12,805 bases of DNA from an uncultured Acidobacteriota bacterium (GTDB lineage Bacteria > Acidobacteriota > Blastocatellia > Pyrinomonadales > Pyrinomonadaceae): NCBI GenBank assembly GCA_946480545.1, contig CAMLKY010000015.1:1-12805 (forward strand), read 5' to 3'. Positions 4,637-12,805 of the stretch are shown one piece after another. Each line of letters starts with the position of its first letter. Position 1 is the stretch's first letter. Below the pieces are notes generated by a model, which was given only the letters and a program-made list of their open reading frames with translations, was not told the DNA's origin and ran no database searches. The translations under genes and the position numbers were made by a program.

Positions 4637-7400
4637 ACGAGACCTGGACGCGATCATCGAAAACGCAACACAGAACATACGCAATGAGCAGGTCGATCCG
4701 TCGAGCGTAGACGAATCGGCGGCACGCGTATGGGCACGGGTCAGAGCGCACGCCGCGGACAATTTATCCATGGCTTCAAATCTGGAGAGCATAAATACTA
4801 TGAGTACTAATAACGCAGAACAAATTCGCGGATGTGCCGATTTTCAATCGCTGATCCCGGCTTACCTGGAAGGGAAACTTTCGGCTGCACGGACGATGCT
4901 GCTCGAAGATCATTCGAACGAGTGCATCCCGTGCCGCCGCGAGCTCACGGCCCAGCGAGCTGGCGAAACGGCAAACGGCGCCCGCACTCCGGTGCCGGTT
5001 CGCGCCGGCGGATTTTTCGGTGGATGGAAGTTGAACAACGGCCTCCGCCTCGGCTTCGCCGCAGCGCTCGTCGTCTGTCTCGGCTTGGCGGGAATGTTCA
5101 TGTACGAACGCCTCGATCTTTCGGGAAGTACATTGGCGGCGACCGTGGAGAACGCGGACGGTGTCGTGTACGTCGTTTCGGATCCTCAGACGCGTGTACT
5201 CGCACCCGGCGAGCAGCTTCAGAAAGGCGAGCGTGTCAGGACCGGAAAAGACTCGAACGCGGTTCTGCGACTCGCGGATGGTTCTGCCATCGAGATGCGT
5301 GAACGCTCGGAGTTCTCGGTCACCGAGAATATGCGCGGCGTGACGATCCGGCTCGAGCGTGGTGATGTGATCGTCGAGGCGGCGAAACAGCACAACGGCC
5401 GGCTGTATGTTCAGACGCCAGACTCGCTGGTTTCGGTAAAGGGTACGATCTTCGCGGTTGAGAGCGGTACGAAAGGATCGCGCGTCTCAGTCGTCGAGGG
5501 CGAGGTCGAGGTAAACCACGGCGGTAAGGACGAAACACTTCTGCCCGGTGACCAGACCACGACTAACCCGACGCTCGACAAGACTTCGGTGCAGGCGAAT
5601 ATCGCGTGGAGCCGCAACGCTTCCAAATATGCGGGTCTCGTCTCGGAGCTTGCAAAGCTTCGCCGCGAAGTAAATCAGAAAGTTGCGCGACCCGGCGTGC
5701 GTCATTCTTCGAGGTTTGTCGATCTGGTGCGTGAGAACACTGTCTTCTATGCAGCTCTGCCGAACCTGAGCGCAACTCTTGCAGAGTCGCAGCGGATCAT
5801 GCAGGAGCGTATCAGGCAGAACCCGGCGCTCGCCGAATGGTGGAAGGGCCAGAAGGGTGAGGGAACCGGCATCAACGAACAGATGATGACGCGGATCCAG
5901 GAGTTCGGATCGCAGCTCGGCGAAGAAATTGTTGTCGCCGCGGCGATCGATGCAAAAGGCGAGCCGAGTGGTCTGCTGGTTCTTGGTGAAGTAAAGGATG
6001 CGGCGAACTTCCGTGCGTATCTTGATGGGCAGCTTGCCCGGTTCGCGAAAGACTCAGGTAACGTTCCGAATGTCCGCATTGTCGACGATCCGATGACAGC
6101 AACCGCATCGGCTCAGGCTGCAGCGGGGCGCGATAAGAACGCGGCTTCGAAGCATGAGTTGTTCGTTTGGATCAATAAGGACATTTTCGCGGCGTCACCG
6201 CAGATCGAGAGCCTTCGCGGATTCGCGACGACATTGAATGCTCCGGGTGCGAATCGTTTCGCGGGCTCGGCATTCCATCAGCGGATCAGCGACGTCTACC
6301 GAGAAGGAGCCGGCCTGGTGGTGGCGGCCGATCTCGAAAAGATCGTTGGCCAGGTTCTAAGCAAAACCAATACGCCGGAAGAGCAACGCCACATCGAAGG
6401 TCTCAAGCAGCTCGGCGTCACGAATCTGCGACACTTCGTCGTGGAGCAGAAGGAAGTCGGTAACAAGACCCTTAGCCAGGCTGCCTTGACGTTCAGTGAG
6501 CCTAACCGCGGTATCGCATCGTGGCTCGCCGCACCGGGTCCGATGGGTGCGCTGGATTTCATCTCGGCGAATGCAAACGTCGCGACGGCGTTCGTGGTTA
6601 AAGATCCGGCACTGCTGGTCGATGATCTGCTGGCGTTCCTCGAGACGGTCGATCCCGACATGCGGCGCCAGATGCAGGAGATGGAAAAGCAGCAGGGCAT
6701 CGACATCCGCAACGACTTCGCGGCCCCGCTCGGTGGTGAATTCGCATTCGCGATCGACGGCCCGATCCTGCCGACGCCGTCGTGGAAGATCGTTCTCGAA
6801 GTCTATGACCAGGTCAGGCTGCAAGGCGCGTTCGAGCGTGCGATCGAGAAGCTGAATCAGTTCTCGGTACTGCACGGCAAAGGCAAGTTCAGCCTCGAGA
6901 ATTCAAGCGCCGGCGGTCGGACTTACTACTCGGTGAAATCTGCCCAGACCGGGATCGAAGTGTACTACACGTACGAGAACGGTTATCTCGTCGCCGCTCC
7001 GAGCCGTGCTTTGCTAGAGCAGTCGATCCGGAACCGTGATGCTGGGAACACGCTTGTTCGTTCGGCGAGATTCATGAGCTCGCTGCCGCAGGACGGTAAT
7101 ACGAACTTCTCGGCGATCCTTTATCACGATCTTGCTCCATTGATGGCGCCGCTTGCGGAAAGGATGAAGAGCATGTCCGAACAGGATCGGCAGAAGCTTG
7201 GTTCGATAGACGTCAACGCCCCGCCGACATTGGCCTATGGCTACGCACTCGGCGACCGGATCACGCTGGCCGCGAATACCGAAGGCGGTGCGTTCGGCCT
7301 CAGTCCGGCGAGTTTGATAGGTATGCCGCACTCGTTCCAGATGCAGCATATTTTAATGAACGCGATGGGCAATAAAGACGTACATAAGCCCAGTGAGTAA
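4623..7400 (+). CDS. Large membrane anti-sigma protein: zinc finger, TM, FecR domain, duplicated periplasmic sensor
   Basis: This 925-residue protein starts at ATG 4623, with GGAG 7 bases upstream inside the sigma gene; the frame is open further upstream, but that part is shadow of the sigma gene. It would hold the sigma factor at the membrane until a signal arrives. Residues 71-104 form an anti-sigma zinc-binding motif (C71, then H97-x3-C101-x2-C104, in HSNECIPC). One membrane helix lies at about 141-160. Residues about 170-320 are a FecR-type domain ([56 protein letters not shown]). Residues about 365-925 are periplasmic and resemble DUF3352-type proteins; they look like two copies of one unit of about 270 residues (see findings). 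Typical anti-sigma factors are 200-300 residues, so this one is unusually large. An intrinsic terminator follows at 7423. The N-terminal half is confident; the role of the C-terminal half is unknown. Confidence 0.9.
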   Translation: MKHNKRDLDAIIENATQNIRNEQVDPSSVDESAARVWARVRAHAADNLSMASNLESINTMSTNNAEQIRGCADFQSLIPAYLEGKLSAARTMLLEDHSNECIPCRRELTAQRAGETANGARTPVPVRAGGFFGGWKLNNGLRLGFAAALVVCLGLAGMFMYERLDLSGSTLAATVENADGVVYVVSDPQTRVLAPGEQLQKGERVRTGKDSNAVLRLADGSAIEMRERSEFSVTENMRGVTIRLERGDVIVEAAKQHNGRLYVQTPDSLVSVKGTIFAVESGTKGSRVSVVEGEVEVNHGGKDETLLPGDQTTTNPTLDKTSVQANIAWSRNASKYAGLVSELAKLRREVNQKVARPGVRHSSRFVDLVRENTVFYAALPNLSATLAESQRIMQERIRQNPALAEWWKGQKGEGTGINEQMMTRIQEFGSQLGEEIVVAAAIDAKGEPSGLLVLGEVKDAANFRAYLDGQLARFAKDSGNVPNVRIVDDPMTATASAQAAAGRDKNAASKHELFVWINKDIFAASPQIESLRGFATTLNAPGANRFAGSAFHQRISDVYREGAGLVVAADLEKIVGQVLSKTNTPEEQRHIEGLKQLGVTNLRHFVVEQKEVGNKTLSQAALTFSEPNRGIASWLAAPGPMGALDFISANANVATAFVVKDPALLVDDLLAFLETVDPDMRRQMQEMEKQQGIDIRNDFAAPLGGEFAFAIDGPILPTPSWKIVLEVYDQVRLQGAFERAIEKLNQFSVLHGKGKFSLENSSAGGRTYYSVKSAQTGIEVYYTYENGYLVAAPSRALLEQSIRNRDAGNTLVRSARFMSSLPQDGNTNFSAILYHDLAPLMAPLAERMKSMSEQDRQKLGSIDVNAPPTLAYGYALGDRITLAANTEGGAFGLSPASLIGMPHSFQMQHILMNAMGNKDVHKPSE

Positions 7401-7422
7401 GAGTACCCCAAGCTAAGACACG

Positions 7423-7453
7423 ACCGGCGGGCAGTAAAAAGCCCGTCGGTTTT
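7423..7453 (+). terminator. Rho-independent terminator after the anti-sigma gene
   Basis: ACCGGCGGGC (7423-7432) pairs with GCCCGTCGGT (7441-7450), 10 bp including one G-U pair, across the loop AGTAAAAA. It is followed by TTTT and then GTCGT. It ends the sigma/anti-sigma transcript before the ABC operon. Confidence 0.85.
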
Positions 7454-7567
7454 GTCGTATCATGCTCTCTGCGAGCGACCTATGCCGGCTTTACGTGAGA
7501 GCACTGTCGCAGGCATTGCTTGCGAAGATCGTAAAGAGAACTGGGCCGCCTCACCTGAATCCAGATC

Positions 7568-8521
7568 ATGACAAGTGTCATCGAATTAGAACAACTAAGC
7601 GTAACGTTCGGTAAGCGTCCGATCCTGAATTCACTGACCGGTAAGCTGAACGGCCGAGCGATCGGGCTGCTTGGTCCCAACGGAGCGGGTAAGACCACTC
7701 TCATCCACACGCTGCTCGGTTTCCACCCACCGACATCCGGGACCGCCCGTATCTTCGGCGAGGACATTACACATGACGCGAAAAAGGTGCGGACGGCTGT
7801 AGGCTACATGCCCGAGCGCGATTCGTTCATTGCCAAAATGTCATGCGTCCATTTCGTCCGGTTGATGGCGGAGCTTTCGGGTATCCCGGCGCGTCACGCG
7901 CTGGAACGCGCACATGAATCTCTTTTCTATGTTGGTCTAGGTGAAGCGCGCTATCGACCGGTCGATAGTTACTCGCTTGGTATGAAGCAGCTCGCAAAGC
8001 TTGCACAGGCTATCGTGCACGGACCGAAGCTGATCATCCTCGACGAGCCGACGAACGGCCTCGATCCGCCAACACGCAGCCGGATGATCTCGCTGATCCG
8101 CCAGATCCGCGACGGCGGCCGCGCGCGAATACTTCTCTCGTCTCACCTGTTGCGCGATGTCGAGGAATGCTGCGACGAGATACTTGTTCTCAAGGATGGC
8201 GTTATCGCGGCGAACTGTAATCTCGAAGAAGAGCGCAAGGCGAACCGGAAATTTATCGAGCTTGAAACGCGCGGTGGGAATCGGGCCGCCTTTGCGGAAG
8301 CGATCGGTGGCTTGGGATGCGAGTACGCGCTATCCGGGGAGCGTCGCGTGAAGGTGATCATGCAGGACACGGTCGAGATCAGCGATCTGTACCGTCTCGC
8401 ACTTGCACACGACATCCAGATCAGACGCCTGAACTTCAAACGGGATTCGCTCGAGGATATCTTCCTGAAGGCTATGGAGAACGGCAACGGAAACGGGAGG
8501 GCGGCGAATGGCAGTCTATGA
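7568..8521 (+). CDS. ABC-2 exporter ATP-binding protein (first pair)
   Basis: This 317-residue nucleotide-binding subunit powers export through the partner permease encoded next. Walker A is GPNGAGKTT (36-44). The Q-loop position reads VGYMPERD, the YxPE form often seen in ABC-2 exporters. The signature is the shortened YSLGMKQ form, Walker B is [13 protein letters not shown], and the switch histidine is in LLSSHL. After about residue 215 comes the usual C-terminal extension ([13 protein letters not shown] onward) ending in a Gly/Asn-rich tail. No clear Shine-Dalgarno precedes ATG 7568, though no better start is evident. The gene overlaps the permease by 14 bases. It is the first gene of the operon and lies just after the terminator at 7423; I could not identify its promoter. 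The transported substrate is unknown. Confidence 0.93.
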   Translation: MTSVIELEQLSVTFGKRPILNSLTGKLNGRAIGLLGPNGAGKTTLIHTLLGFHPPTSGTARIFGEDITHDAKKVRTAVGYMPERDSFIAKMSCVHFVRLMAELSGIPARHALERAHESLFYVGLGEARYRPVDSYSLGMKQLAKLAQAIVHGPKLIILDEPTNGLDPPTRSRMISLIRQIRDGGRARILLSSHLLRDVEECCDEILVLKDGVIAANCNLEEERKANRKFIELETRGGNRAAFAEAIGGLGCEYALSGERRVKVIMQDTVEISDLYRLALAHDIQIRRLNFKRDSLEDIFLKAMENGNGNGRAANGSL

Positions 8522-9467
8522 ACACCTCTACGGGTCGTACGAGGGGACGGCCCAGTCTGCGTGGTCGCGGTTCCTGGTGATACCGCGGTATGCCGTGCGC
8601 GAAGTCTTCAAATCGAAGCTGTTCACGACGATCTTCATCCTGTGCTTTATCTACCCGCTGATCGCGACGATACTCGTCTACCTGCGACACAACGTCAACG
8701 CACTTGCGTTGCTGCAGATCAACGTAGTCGAGCTGCTGCCGATCGACGCAAGCTTCTTTCGAACATTTCTGGAGGTCCAGGGCGCATTCTCGTTCATCCT
8801 GACTGTGCTCGTAGCCCCGCCGCTGATCTCGCGCGACCTGGCGAATAACGCACTACCGCTTTACTTATGCCGCCCGCTTTCCCGGGTAGAATACGTTCTC
8901 GGAAAGATGGCGGTGGTCGGATTTCTGCTGTCGTGGGTGACTTGGATCCCGGGCCTTTTGATCTTTTTGTTCCAGGCGTCGATGGCCGGTGTGGGTTGGC
9001 TGTGGGCGAACTTGTGGATGGCGTGGGCGATCTTTTTTGGATTCGCGGCATGGATCATACTGCTGTCGCTGATCGCGCTTGCCATCTCCGCGCTCGTGAA
9101 GTGGCGGGTCGTCGCGAGCGGAGCGATGCTCGGGCTGTTCTTTGTACCGAGCGCCATGGGCGAGATCATCAATGAGCTATTCCTGACGCGTTCCGGCCAT
9201 CTGATCAGCTTGTGGGCGACAATGAACAACATCTGGCGTGGGCTCTTCGGATTGTTCGAGCGTGAGGCGGGAATTGTTCGGGCTCCGATTCGAGACGCGG
9301 AGACGGTTCGCGGTACGGTCACGAATGCGGTGTACGATGCCCAGCTCGTCGACATCGTCCTGTTAGAGCCGCCGCTGTGGGCTTCGTGGCTGGTGGTCGG
9401 ACTGGTATGCGGCCTCTGCGTGTGGCTGCTCGCACGCAAGGTTCGTGCTTACGAGGTGATCAAATGA
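8508..9467 (+). CDS. ABC-2 type permease (first pair)
   Basis: This 319-residue inner-membrane permease has about six hydrophobic segments, near residues 38-58, 92-107, 133-157, 172-197, 201-218 and 289-309. The stretch [20 protein letters not shown] followed by VEYVLGKM is the recognisable ABC-2 family segment between helices 2 and 3. A loop of about 70 residues, 220-288, lies before the last helix, probably extracytoplasmic. The start is ATG 8508, preceded by GGGAGG within the end of the ATPase gene, and overlaps that gene by 14 bases. Its stop overlaps the next ATPase gene by 4 bases (ATGA). It would form the channel used by the first ATPase. Confidence 0.88.
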   Translation: MAVYEHLYGSYEGTAQSAWSRFLVIPRYAVREVFKSKLFTTIFILCFIYPLIATILVYLRHNVNALALLQINVVELLPIDASFFRTFLEVQGAFSFILTVLVAPPLISRDLANNALPLYLCRPLSRVEYVLGKMAVVGFLLSWVTWIPGLLIFLFQASMAGVGWLWANLWMAWAIFFGFAAWIILLSLIALAISALVKWRVVASGAMLGLFFVPSAMGEIINELFLTRSGHLISLWATMNNIWRGLFGLFEREAGIVRAPIRDAETVRGTVTNAVYDAQLVDIVLLEPPLWASWLVVGLVCGLCVWLLARKVRAYEVIK

Positions 9468-10480
9468 CAACACCTGCAGCACAATCGTCATCGATACCGG
9501 TGCAAACGGCCGCAACATCCGCCATGGCTTCGGTGACGTCGGAAAAAATGATCGTTTTCGAAGGCGTATCGAAATTCTATGGCGAGGTGCTCGGCGTCAA
9601 CCGGGTCAACCTGCAGATCGCACCGGGCATTACGAGTCTCGTCGGACCGAACGGATCGGGAAAGACGACGCTAATGAATCTGATGACCGGGCTTCTGAAA
9701 CCGTCGAGCGGCACGATTCGAATACTTGGGATGTCACCTGACGATCCCGAGGCGATCTTTCGAAAGATCGGTTATTGTTCGCAGTTCGATTCGTTTCCGC
9801 GAGGAGCGACCGCACGCGAGTTCATCGAGTTTTATCTGCTCGTTCACGGATACACGCAAAAGGAAACGTCGGAGCTGGCACACAGCGCGCTCGAACGGGT
9901 ATCGATGCTGGAGGCGGCGGACCGGAAGGTCTCTGCGTTCAGTAAAGGAATGCGTCAACGTGTCCGGCTCGCGCAATCGATAGCGCACCGCCCGTCGGTG
10001 CTCGTGCTCGATGAGCCGTTGAACGGACTTGACCCGATGGCGCGTGCCGAGATCATTAGATTGTTCCGGCAACTCGCCGACGAAGGCTTATACCTTATTA
10101 TCTCGAGTCACATCCTGCACGAGGTCGACATGATGTCGGACAGCGTCGTGCTCCTGCAGAACGGTTACATCGTTGCCGAAGGTGAGGTTCATGGCGTTCG
10201 CGATGAGATCTCGGAGCATCCGATCCAGATACTCATCCGATGCGACCGGCCCCAGGTCCTTGCGGCGCGGCTGTTCGAATACGAGCACACCGTCGAGGCC
10301 CGGATACATGACGACCGGAAGGGTCTGTTCGTTAAGACTCGGCGGCAGGACGATTTCTACCTGCTGCTCAACAAGATCATCACCGAGCAGAATCTGGAAG
10401 TCGAATCGGTCGCTCCGGTCGATGACGATCTGAACGCCGTCTATCAGTACCTGATCGCGTCGGATGGAACGCCGAGGTGA
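9464..10480 (+). CDS. ABC-2 exporter ATP-binding protein (second pair)
   Basis: This 338-residue protein starts at ATG 9464, inside an ATGA overlap with the permease stop and right after GAGGTGAT (9453-9460), a near-full match to the 16S 3' end. The first 27 residues are a low-complexity Ala/Ser/Thr leader, and the domain begins near [12 protein letters not shown] (29-40). Walker A is GPNGSGKTT (61-69), the Q-loop is YCSQ (Q107), the signature is FSKGMRQR, Walker B is [13 protein letters not shown], and the H-loop is ISSH. After about residue 230 comes a regulatory extension ([13 protein letters not shown], then [10 protein letters not shown] and a final ACT-like beta/alpha segment) common to exporter ATPases of this group. 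The gene is followed by a palindromic element and the second permease. It is not a close copy of the first ATPase, so two distinct heteromeric or paired exporters are likely. Confidence 0.93.
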   Translation: MTTPAAQSSSIPVQTAATSAMASVTSEKMIVFEGVSKFYGEVLGVNRVNLQIAPGITSLVGPNGSGKTTLMNLMTGLLKPSSGTIRILGMSPDDPEAIFRKIGYCSQFDSFPRGATAREFIEFYLLVHGYTQKETSELAHSALERVSMLEAADRKVSAFSKGMRQRVRLAQSIAHRPSVLVLDEPLNGLDPMARAEIIRLFRQLADEGLYLIISSHILHEVDMMSDSVVLLQNGYIVAEGEVHGVRDEISEHPIQILIRCDRPQVLAARLFEYEHTVEARIHDDRKGLFVKTRRQDDFYLLLNKIITEQNLEVESVAPVDDDLNAVYQYLIASDGTPR

Positions 10481-10488
10481 GAGGGACG

Positions 10489-10671
10489 TTTAAATTGCCA
10501 CTAGCTAAAGCTAGTGGAGTAGAAGAACAGAGGAAGGCTTTAGCCGAATTGCTCGACAGCCGGCTTCGGAGCCCGAGGTTTACGAACGCTGACGAAGGGA
10601 ATCTTCTTCGATTCGGCTGAAGCCGTCGGTGATGTTGCCGAACCTCCAGCTAAAGCTGGAGGCAATTTAAA
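10489..10671. repeat. REP/BIME-like symmetrical palindromic element (183 bp)
   Basis: The two ends are perfect 11-base inverted repeats: TTTAAATTGCC at 10489-10499 and GGCAATTTAAA at 10661-10671. Just inside each end is a hairpin with the same TAAA loop: CCACTAGC-TAAA-GCTAGTGG (10498-10517) and CCTCCAGC-TAAA-GCTGGAGG (10643-10662). Further in are two mirrored segments, GGCTTTAGCCGAAT (10536-10549) and ATTCGGCTGAAGCC (10611-10624), matching 13 of 14 in inverted orientation and each itself palindromic. The centre has a further hairpin GGCT-TCGG-AGCC (10562-10573). This nested symmetry is typical of REP pairs (BIMEs) moved by REP-associated tyrosine transposases. No transposase is encoded in this window. 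It sits between co-directional operon genes. Confidence 0.82.
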
Positions 10672-10676
10672 GGACA

Positions 10677-11546
10677 ATGCTACCTGAACCAAACATAAAC
10701 GCGATCGATACGAGTCCGGGACGTGCGACGTCATGGTCGTTATGGATGCGTCAGACCTGGGCGATAATGCGACTTGAGATAAGGAAGAACTTCCTGAGCC
10801 GTCGCGCGCTGCTGCTCTACTTGATCGCCGGAATTCCACTCGCGTTGGTAACGATGCTCACGATCTTTACGCCCGCGACCGAGGAGATGCGCAACTTCAA
10901 CCTGCTTGGTCAGGTGTATGCGGCGATCTACGGCGGACTTATCCTTCGCACGTTACTGTTCTTCGGGTGTGCGTGGGTGTTCATGAACCTCTTTCGCGGT
11001 GAGGTTGTCGACCGAAGTCTGCACTATTACTTTCTATCGCCCGTCAGACGCGAGGTGCTCGTCCTGGGAAAGTACCTCTCGGGACTCATCGCAACGATCG
11101 TTCTGTTCAGCATCACGACGGTTGGTTCAATACTGATTCTTTTCTTTGGGTTGCTGCCGTCCGAATCGTCACGCCACTTCTTTGACGGTACGGGTATGAG
11201 TCAGTTGTTCGCATACCTCGGCGTCACGATCCTTGCATGCATCGGCTACGGCGCCGTGTTTCTGATCGTCGGCCTGTTCTTCCGCAATCCGATCATCCCC
11301 GGTCTGCTGCTCTACGGTTGGGAATGGATCAACTTCCTGCTGCCGCCGGGTTTGAAAAAGATAAGCGTGATCCACTACCTGCAATCGCTTGTTCCCGTAC
11401 CGATGTCGGAAGGCCCGTTCGCTGTGCTCGCCGAACCGACGCCGGCGTGGATCTCGGTGCCGAGCCTTTTGGTGTTCACTGCCGTCATTCTCGTGCTCGC
11501 CGGCCTGCACATTCGACGAATGGAGATCAGCTATGCAGGTGAGTAG
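10677..11546 (+). CDS. ABC-2 type permease (second pair)
   Basis: This 289-residue inner-membrane protein has about six helices, near residues 44-64, 86-105, 133-160, 177-201, 206-223 and 261-278. Residues 103-131 (MNLFRGEVVDRSLHYYFLSP, then VRREVLVLGKY) correspond to the VLGK segment of the first permease ([12 protein letters not shown]), supporting the same ABC-2 family. The start at ATG 10677 lies 6 bases after the end of the palindromic element. Its only ribosome site is AAAGGA at 10669-10674, formed partly by the element's terminal repeat and only 2 bases from the ATG. A start at an internal ATG (10746 or 10767) is possible and would still keep all helices. It overlaps the following lipoprotein gene by 14 bases. 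Confidence 0.87.
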   Translation: MLPEPNINAIDTSPGRATSWSLWMRQTWAIMRLEIRKNFLSRRALLLYLIAGIPLALVTMLTIFTPATEEMRNFNLLGQVYAAIYGGLILRTLLFFGCAWVFMNLFRGEVVDRSLHYYFLSPVRREVLVLGKYLSGLIATIVLFSITTVGSILILFFGLLPSESSRHFFDGTGMSQLFAYLGVTILACIGYGAVFLIVGLFFRNPIIPGLLLYGWEWINFLLPPGLKKISVIHYLQSLVPVPMSEGPFAVLAEPTPAWISVPSLLVFTAVILVLAGLHIRRMEISYAGE

Positions 11547-12021
11547 GATCTTCATTGCGGCCGCATTGCTCACCCTTTCATTGGCCTGCGGCGGACCGCC
11601 TCAGCAGAGCTCGGGTGACGGGGCCGCCGCTAGTTCGTCAGCGGAGATCCCCGAGATCACCGACGAACTGATCTACGAACGGATCAACGATGCGTGGATC
11701 AGGGAAGTACCTGAAGAAAGTGGGACGGCTGAGCCGATCAGTTGGAACTTTGATCACGACGAGCCAAAGGAGATAACCGTAGTCGATAAACAGGTCAAGG
11801 GAACCCGCGCGACTATCGTACTTGATATCAAAACAGGCTCGGCCCCCCGAGCGCGGGCGAACCGCGTACTAGCCGGCCAGATCCGCACTGAATGGGAACT
11901 CAGAACCGGCTGGGTCCTGCGCCGTTGGGAAATTGCCGATGCTGAGAACATCTCGATGAAATACAAAGATCTCCCAAAGCCGACGTCAGACAATTCCAAC
12001 ACAGCGAACCGGCCGCGATAG
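11533..12021 (+). CDS. Lipoprotein of the exporter operon, unknown function
   Basis: This 162-residue protein starts at ATG 11533, with GGAG 7 bases upstream, overlapping the permease gene by 14 bases. The leader MQVSRIFIAAALLTLSLAC has a good lipobox (LSLAC, Cys19), so the mature protein should be lipid-anchored. A Gly/Ser/Ala-rich linker follows to about residue 40. The folded part (41-145) begins ITDELIYERINDAWIREVPE and contains strands TRATIVLDIKTG and IRTEWELRTGWVLRRWEI. The helix-then-strands order, with a Trp-rich sheet, is reminiscent of NTF2-like or similar small alpha+beta folds, but I do not recognise a family. The C-terminus is a polar tail. Coupling to the permease suggests it serves the exporter, perhaps as a periplasmic or outer-membrane accessory; that is inference. 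Confidence 0.85.
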   Translation: MQVSRIFIAAALLTLSLACGGPPQQSSGDGAAASSSAEIPEITDELIYERINDAWIREVPEESGTAEPISWNFDHDEPKEITVVDKQVKGTRATIVLDIKTGSAPRARANRVLAGQIRTEWELRTGWVLRRWEIADAENISMKYKDLPKPTSDNSNTANRPR

Positions 12022-12044
12022 TTAGTTCGATCTGGATAAAAGAT

Positions 12045-12068
12045 GGGGGAGCTTGCAGTAACTCCCCC
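12045..12068 (-). terminator. Hairpin between convergent genes, probable terminator
   Basis: GGGGGAG (12045-12051) pairs with CTCCCCC (12062-12068) across a 10-base loop. On the minus strand it is followed by ATCTTTTATC, a T-rich tail, so it best serves the metalloprotease gene that ends at 12079. It may also help end the exporter operon on the plus strand, where no T-run follows. Confidence 0.65.
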
Positions 12069-12078
12069 CGTTCGCGTT

Positions 12079-12805
12079 CTACCTTGTTCCCCAGAAATTC
12101 TGCGCCGAGTTTTGTCCAACGTGAACATATTCAATAGTGGCCGGTGCGAAGGTGTACTGTCTGTGACTAGCACCGATCACGTAGGCGGCTCCTAGCGGTA
12201 CTTCGTCAAAGGCGTAGAATCCGTTTCCATCCGATACCGCAGTCCGCTCGGTTCCATCGGGTGATCTTAGCGTAACCGTCGCTCCCTTGATCTTTCGACC
12301 GAATCCGTCCAGCGTGCGCCCGCCCACGCTTGCGGTGGTCGGTCCAATTATCGTGACGCTCGCATCGTTAATATCAAAGAAGATATTGCCTACCGCCTCG
12401 ACCTTGATCCGCGCCGAACTGGTTCCGATGTTCGGCACCACAATGGCTTCGCTGCCATCATTGAGGGTGTTCGCTTTCAGAATGATGGGAAACGTAATGC
12501 CGCCGTCGACCGAGAGCCGGATATTCACGTTCATCGTACTGACCGGAGGAAGCATTGTGTTTGCCGGCAGCCATGAAACGGTCTGCGTCGATCCGCCCTG
12601 CCACGTGACCGCCGAATCGGGCTCCGTTACCTTGAATGGGCCTGCAAGATTCGTGACCGTAACTGCCATGTCCGTGAACTGAGTTTGGCCGATCGACACC
12701 CCGGGTACATAAGGGTGATTGTCCCTCACGGTCAGTCTGAAATTCAGAACGCGAGAAACCGCACTGAGCGCTTCGATCAATACACCAGGATCACCGCCGG
12801 GAAGT
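12079..12805 (-). CDS. Secreted reprolysin-like metalloprotease, C-terminal part only
   Basis: The gene enters from the right edge; 241 residues and the stop are visible, and the catalytic zinc domain (HExxH) is outside the window. The first visible residues, LPGGDPGV then LNFRLTVRDNHP, match the end of the middle region of acidobacterial M12B-like secreted peptidases. Next comes an Ig-like beta domain of about 95 residues (AGPFKVTEPDSAVTWQGGST through NVNIRLSVDGGITFPIIL to SARIKVEAVGNIFFDI). Last is a carboxypeptidase-regulatory-like domain (ASVGGRTLDG, IKGATVTLRSPDGTERTAVS, GNGFYAFDEVPLG, ending QNFWGTR). These beta modules are common tails of large secreted proteins. The peptidase assignment depends on domain context seen in related proteins and is less sure than the two tail domains. 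Confidence 0.72.
   Translation of the reverse strand, partial: LPGGDPGVLIEALSAVSRVLNFRLTVRDNHPYVPGVSIGQTQFTDMAVTVTNLAGPFKVTEPDSAVTWQGGSTQTVSWLPANTMLPPVSTMNVNIRLSVDGGITFPIILKANTLNDGSEAIVVPNIGTSSARIKVEAVGNIFFDINDASVTIIGPTTASVGGRTLDGFGRKIKGATVTLRSPDGTERTAVSDGNGFYAFDEVPLGAAYVIGASHRQYTFAPATIEYVHVGQNSAQNFWGTR

Noticed and set aside
7568..10480. Non-canonical ABC signature motifs (YSLGMKQ, FSKGMRQ) as a sign of inactive ATPases
   Set aside because: This shortened form is normal for ABC-2 exporter ATPases, and Walker A, Walker B and the H-loop are intact in both.
10540..10839. 99-codon minus-strand frame across the palindromic element
   Set aside because: It is produced by the repeat and by antisense of the permease start. 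No ribosome site and no recognisable domain.
1..12805. CRISPR array, tRNA, rRNA, insertion sequence or phage attachment site
   Set aside because: No regularly spaced repeats, no tRNA-like T-loop with matching acceptor stem, and no transposase or integrase motifs were seen anywhere in the window.

Overview
The window looks like chromosomal DNA of a Gram-negative, fairly GC-rich bacterium. The best guess is an acidobacterium of the Blastocatellia/Pyrinomonadaceae type. This rests on the style of the secreted metalloprotease tail at the right edge, the ECF sigma factor with a very large FecR-type anti-sigma protein, the Tat-exported tyrosinase, and the palindromic repeat family seen once here. 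No rRNA or tRNA gene is present to settle the taxonomy.

Layout, left to right. (1) Positions 1-290 hold the C-terminus of a 4-alpha-glucanotransferase (malQ, GH77). (2) Positions 363-2290 on the minus strand hold a two-gene unit: a type-3 copper tyrosinase with a Tat-like leader, then a small exported protein whose fold pattern resembles the tyrosinase's own C-terminal domain. (3) A 380-base divergent spacer leads to a 59-codon gene (2671-2850, +) for a zinc-ribbon protein with one membrane helix. (4) Positions 3098-3820 hold a spermidine-synthase-like SAM-fold protein. (5) Positions 4016-7400 hold an ECF sigma factor overlapping a 925-residue membrane anti-sigma protein (zinc finger, TM helix, FecR domain, and a large periplasmic part that appears internally duplicated). 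A clear intrinsic terminator follows. (6) Positions 7568-12021 hold an operon with two ABC-2 type exporters in the order ATPase-permease-ATPase-permease, then a lipoprotein. A 183-bp symmetrical REP/BIME-like element lies between the second ATPase and second permease genes. (7) A hairpin at 12045-12068 separates this operon from the C-terminal part of a secreted metalloprotease on the minus strand, which runs off the right edge.

How the genes may work together. The sigma/anti-sigma pair is a self-contained envelope-signalling module, with a possible ECF-type promoter at 3856-3883 that would make it autoregulated. The two ABC exporters and the lipoprotein are tightly coupled by overlaps of 4 and 14 bases and probably form one envelope-export unit, substrate unknown. 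Whether the sigma factor controls the exporter operon cannot be told from sequence alone, because a terminator separates them. Most interesting for follow-up are the palindromic element inside the exporter operon, the duplicated sensor half of the anti-sigma protein, the tyrosinase-lipoprotein pair, and the zinc-ribbon microprotein. I do not see a clearly new defence or mobile system.
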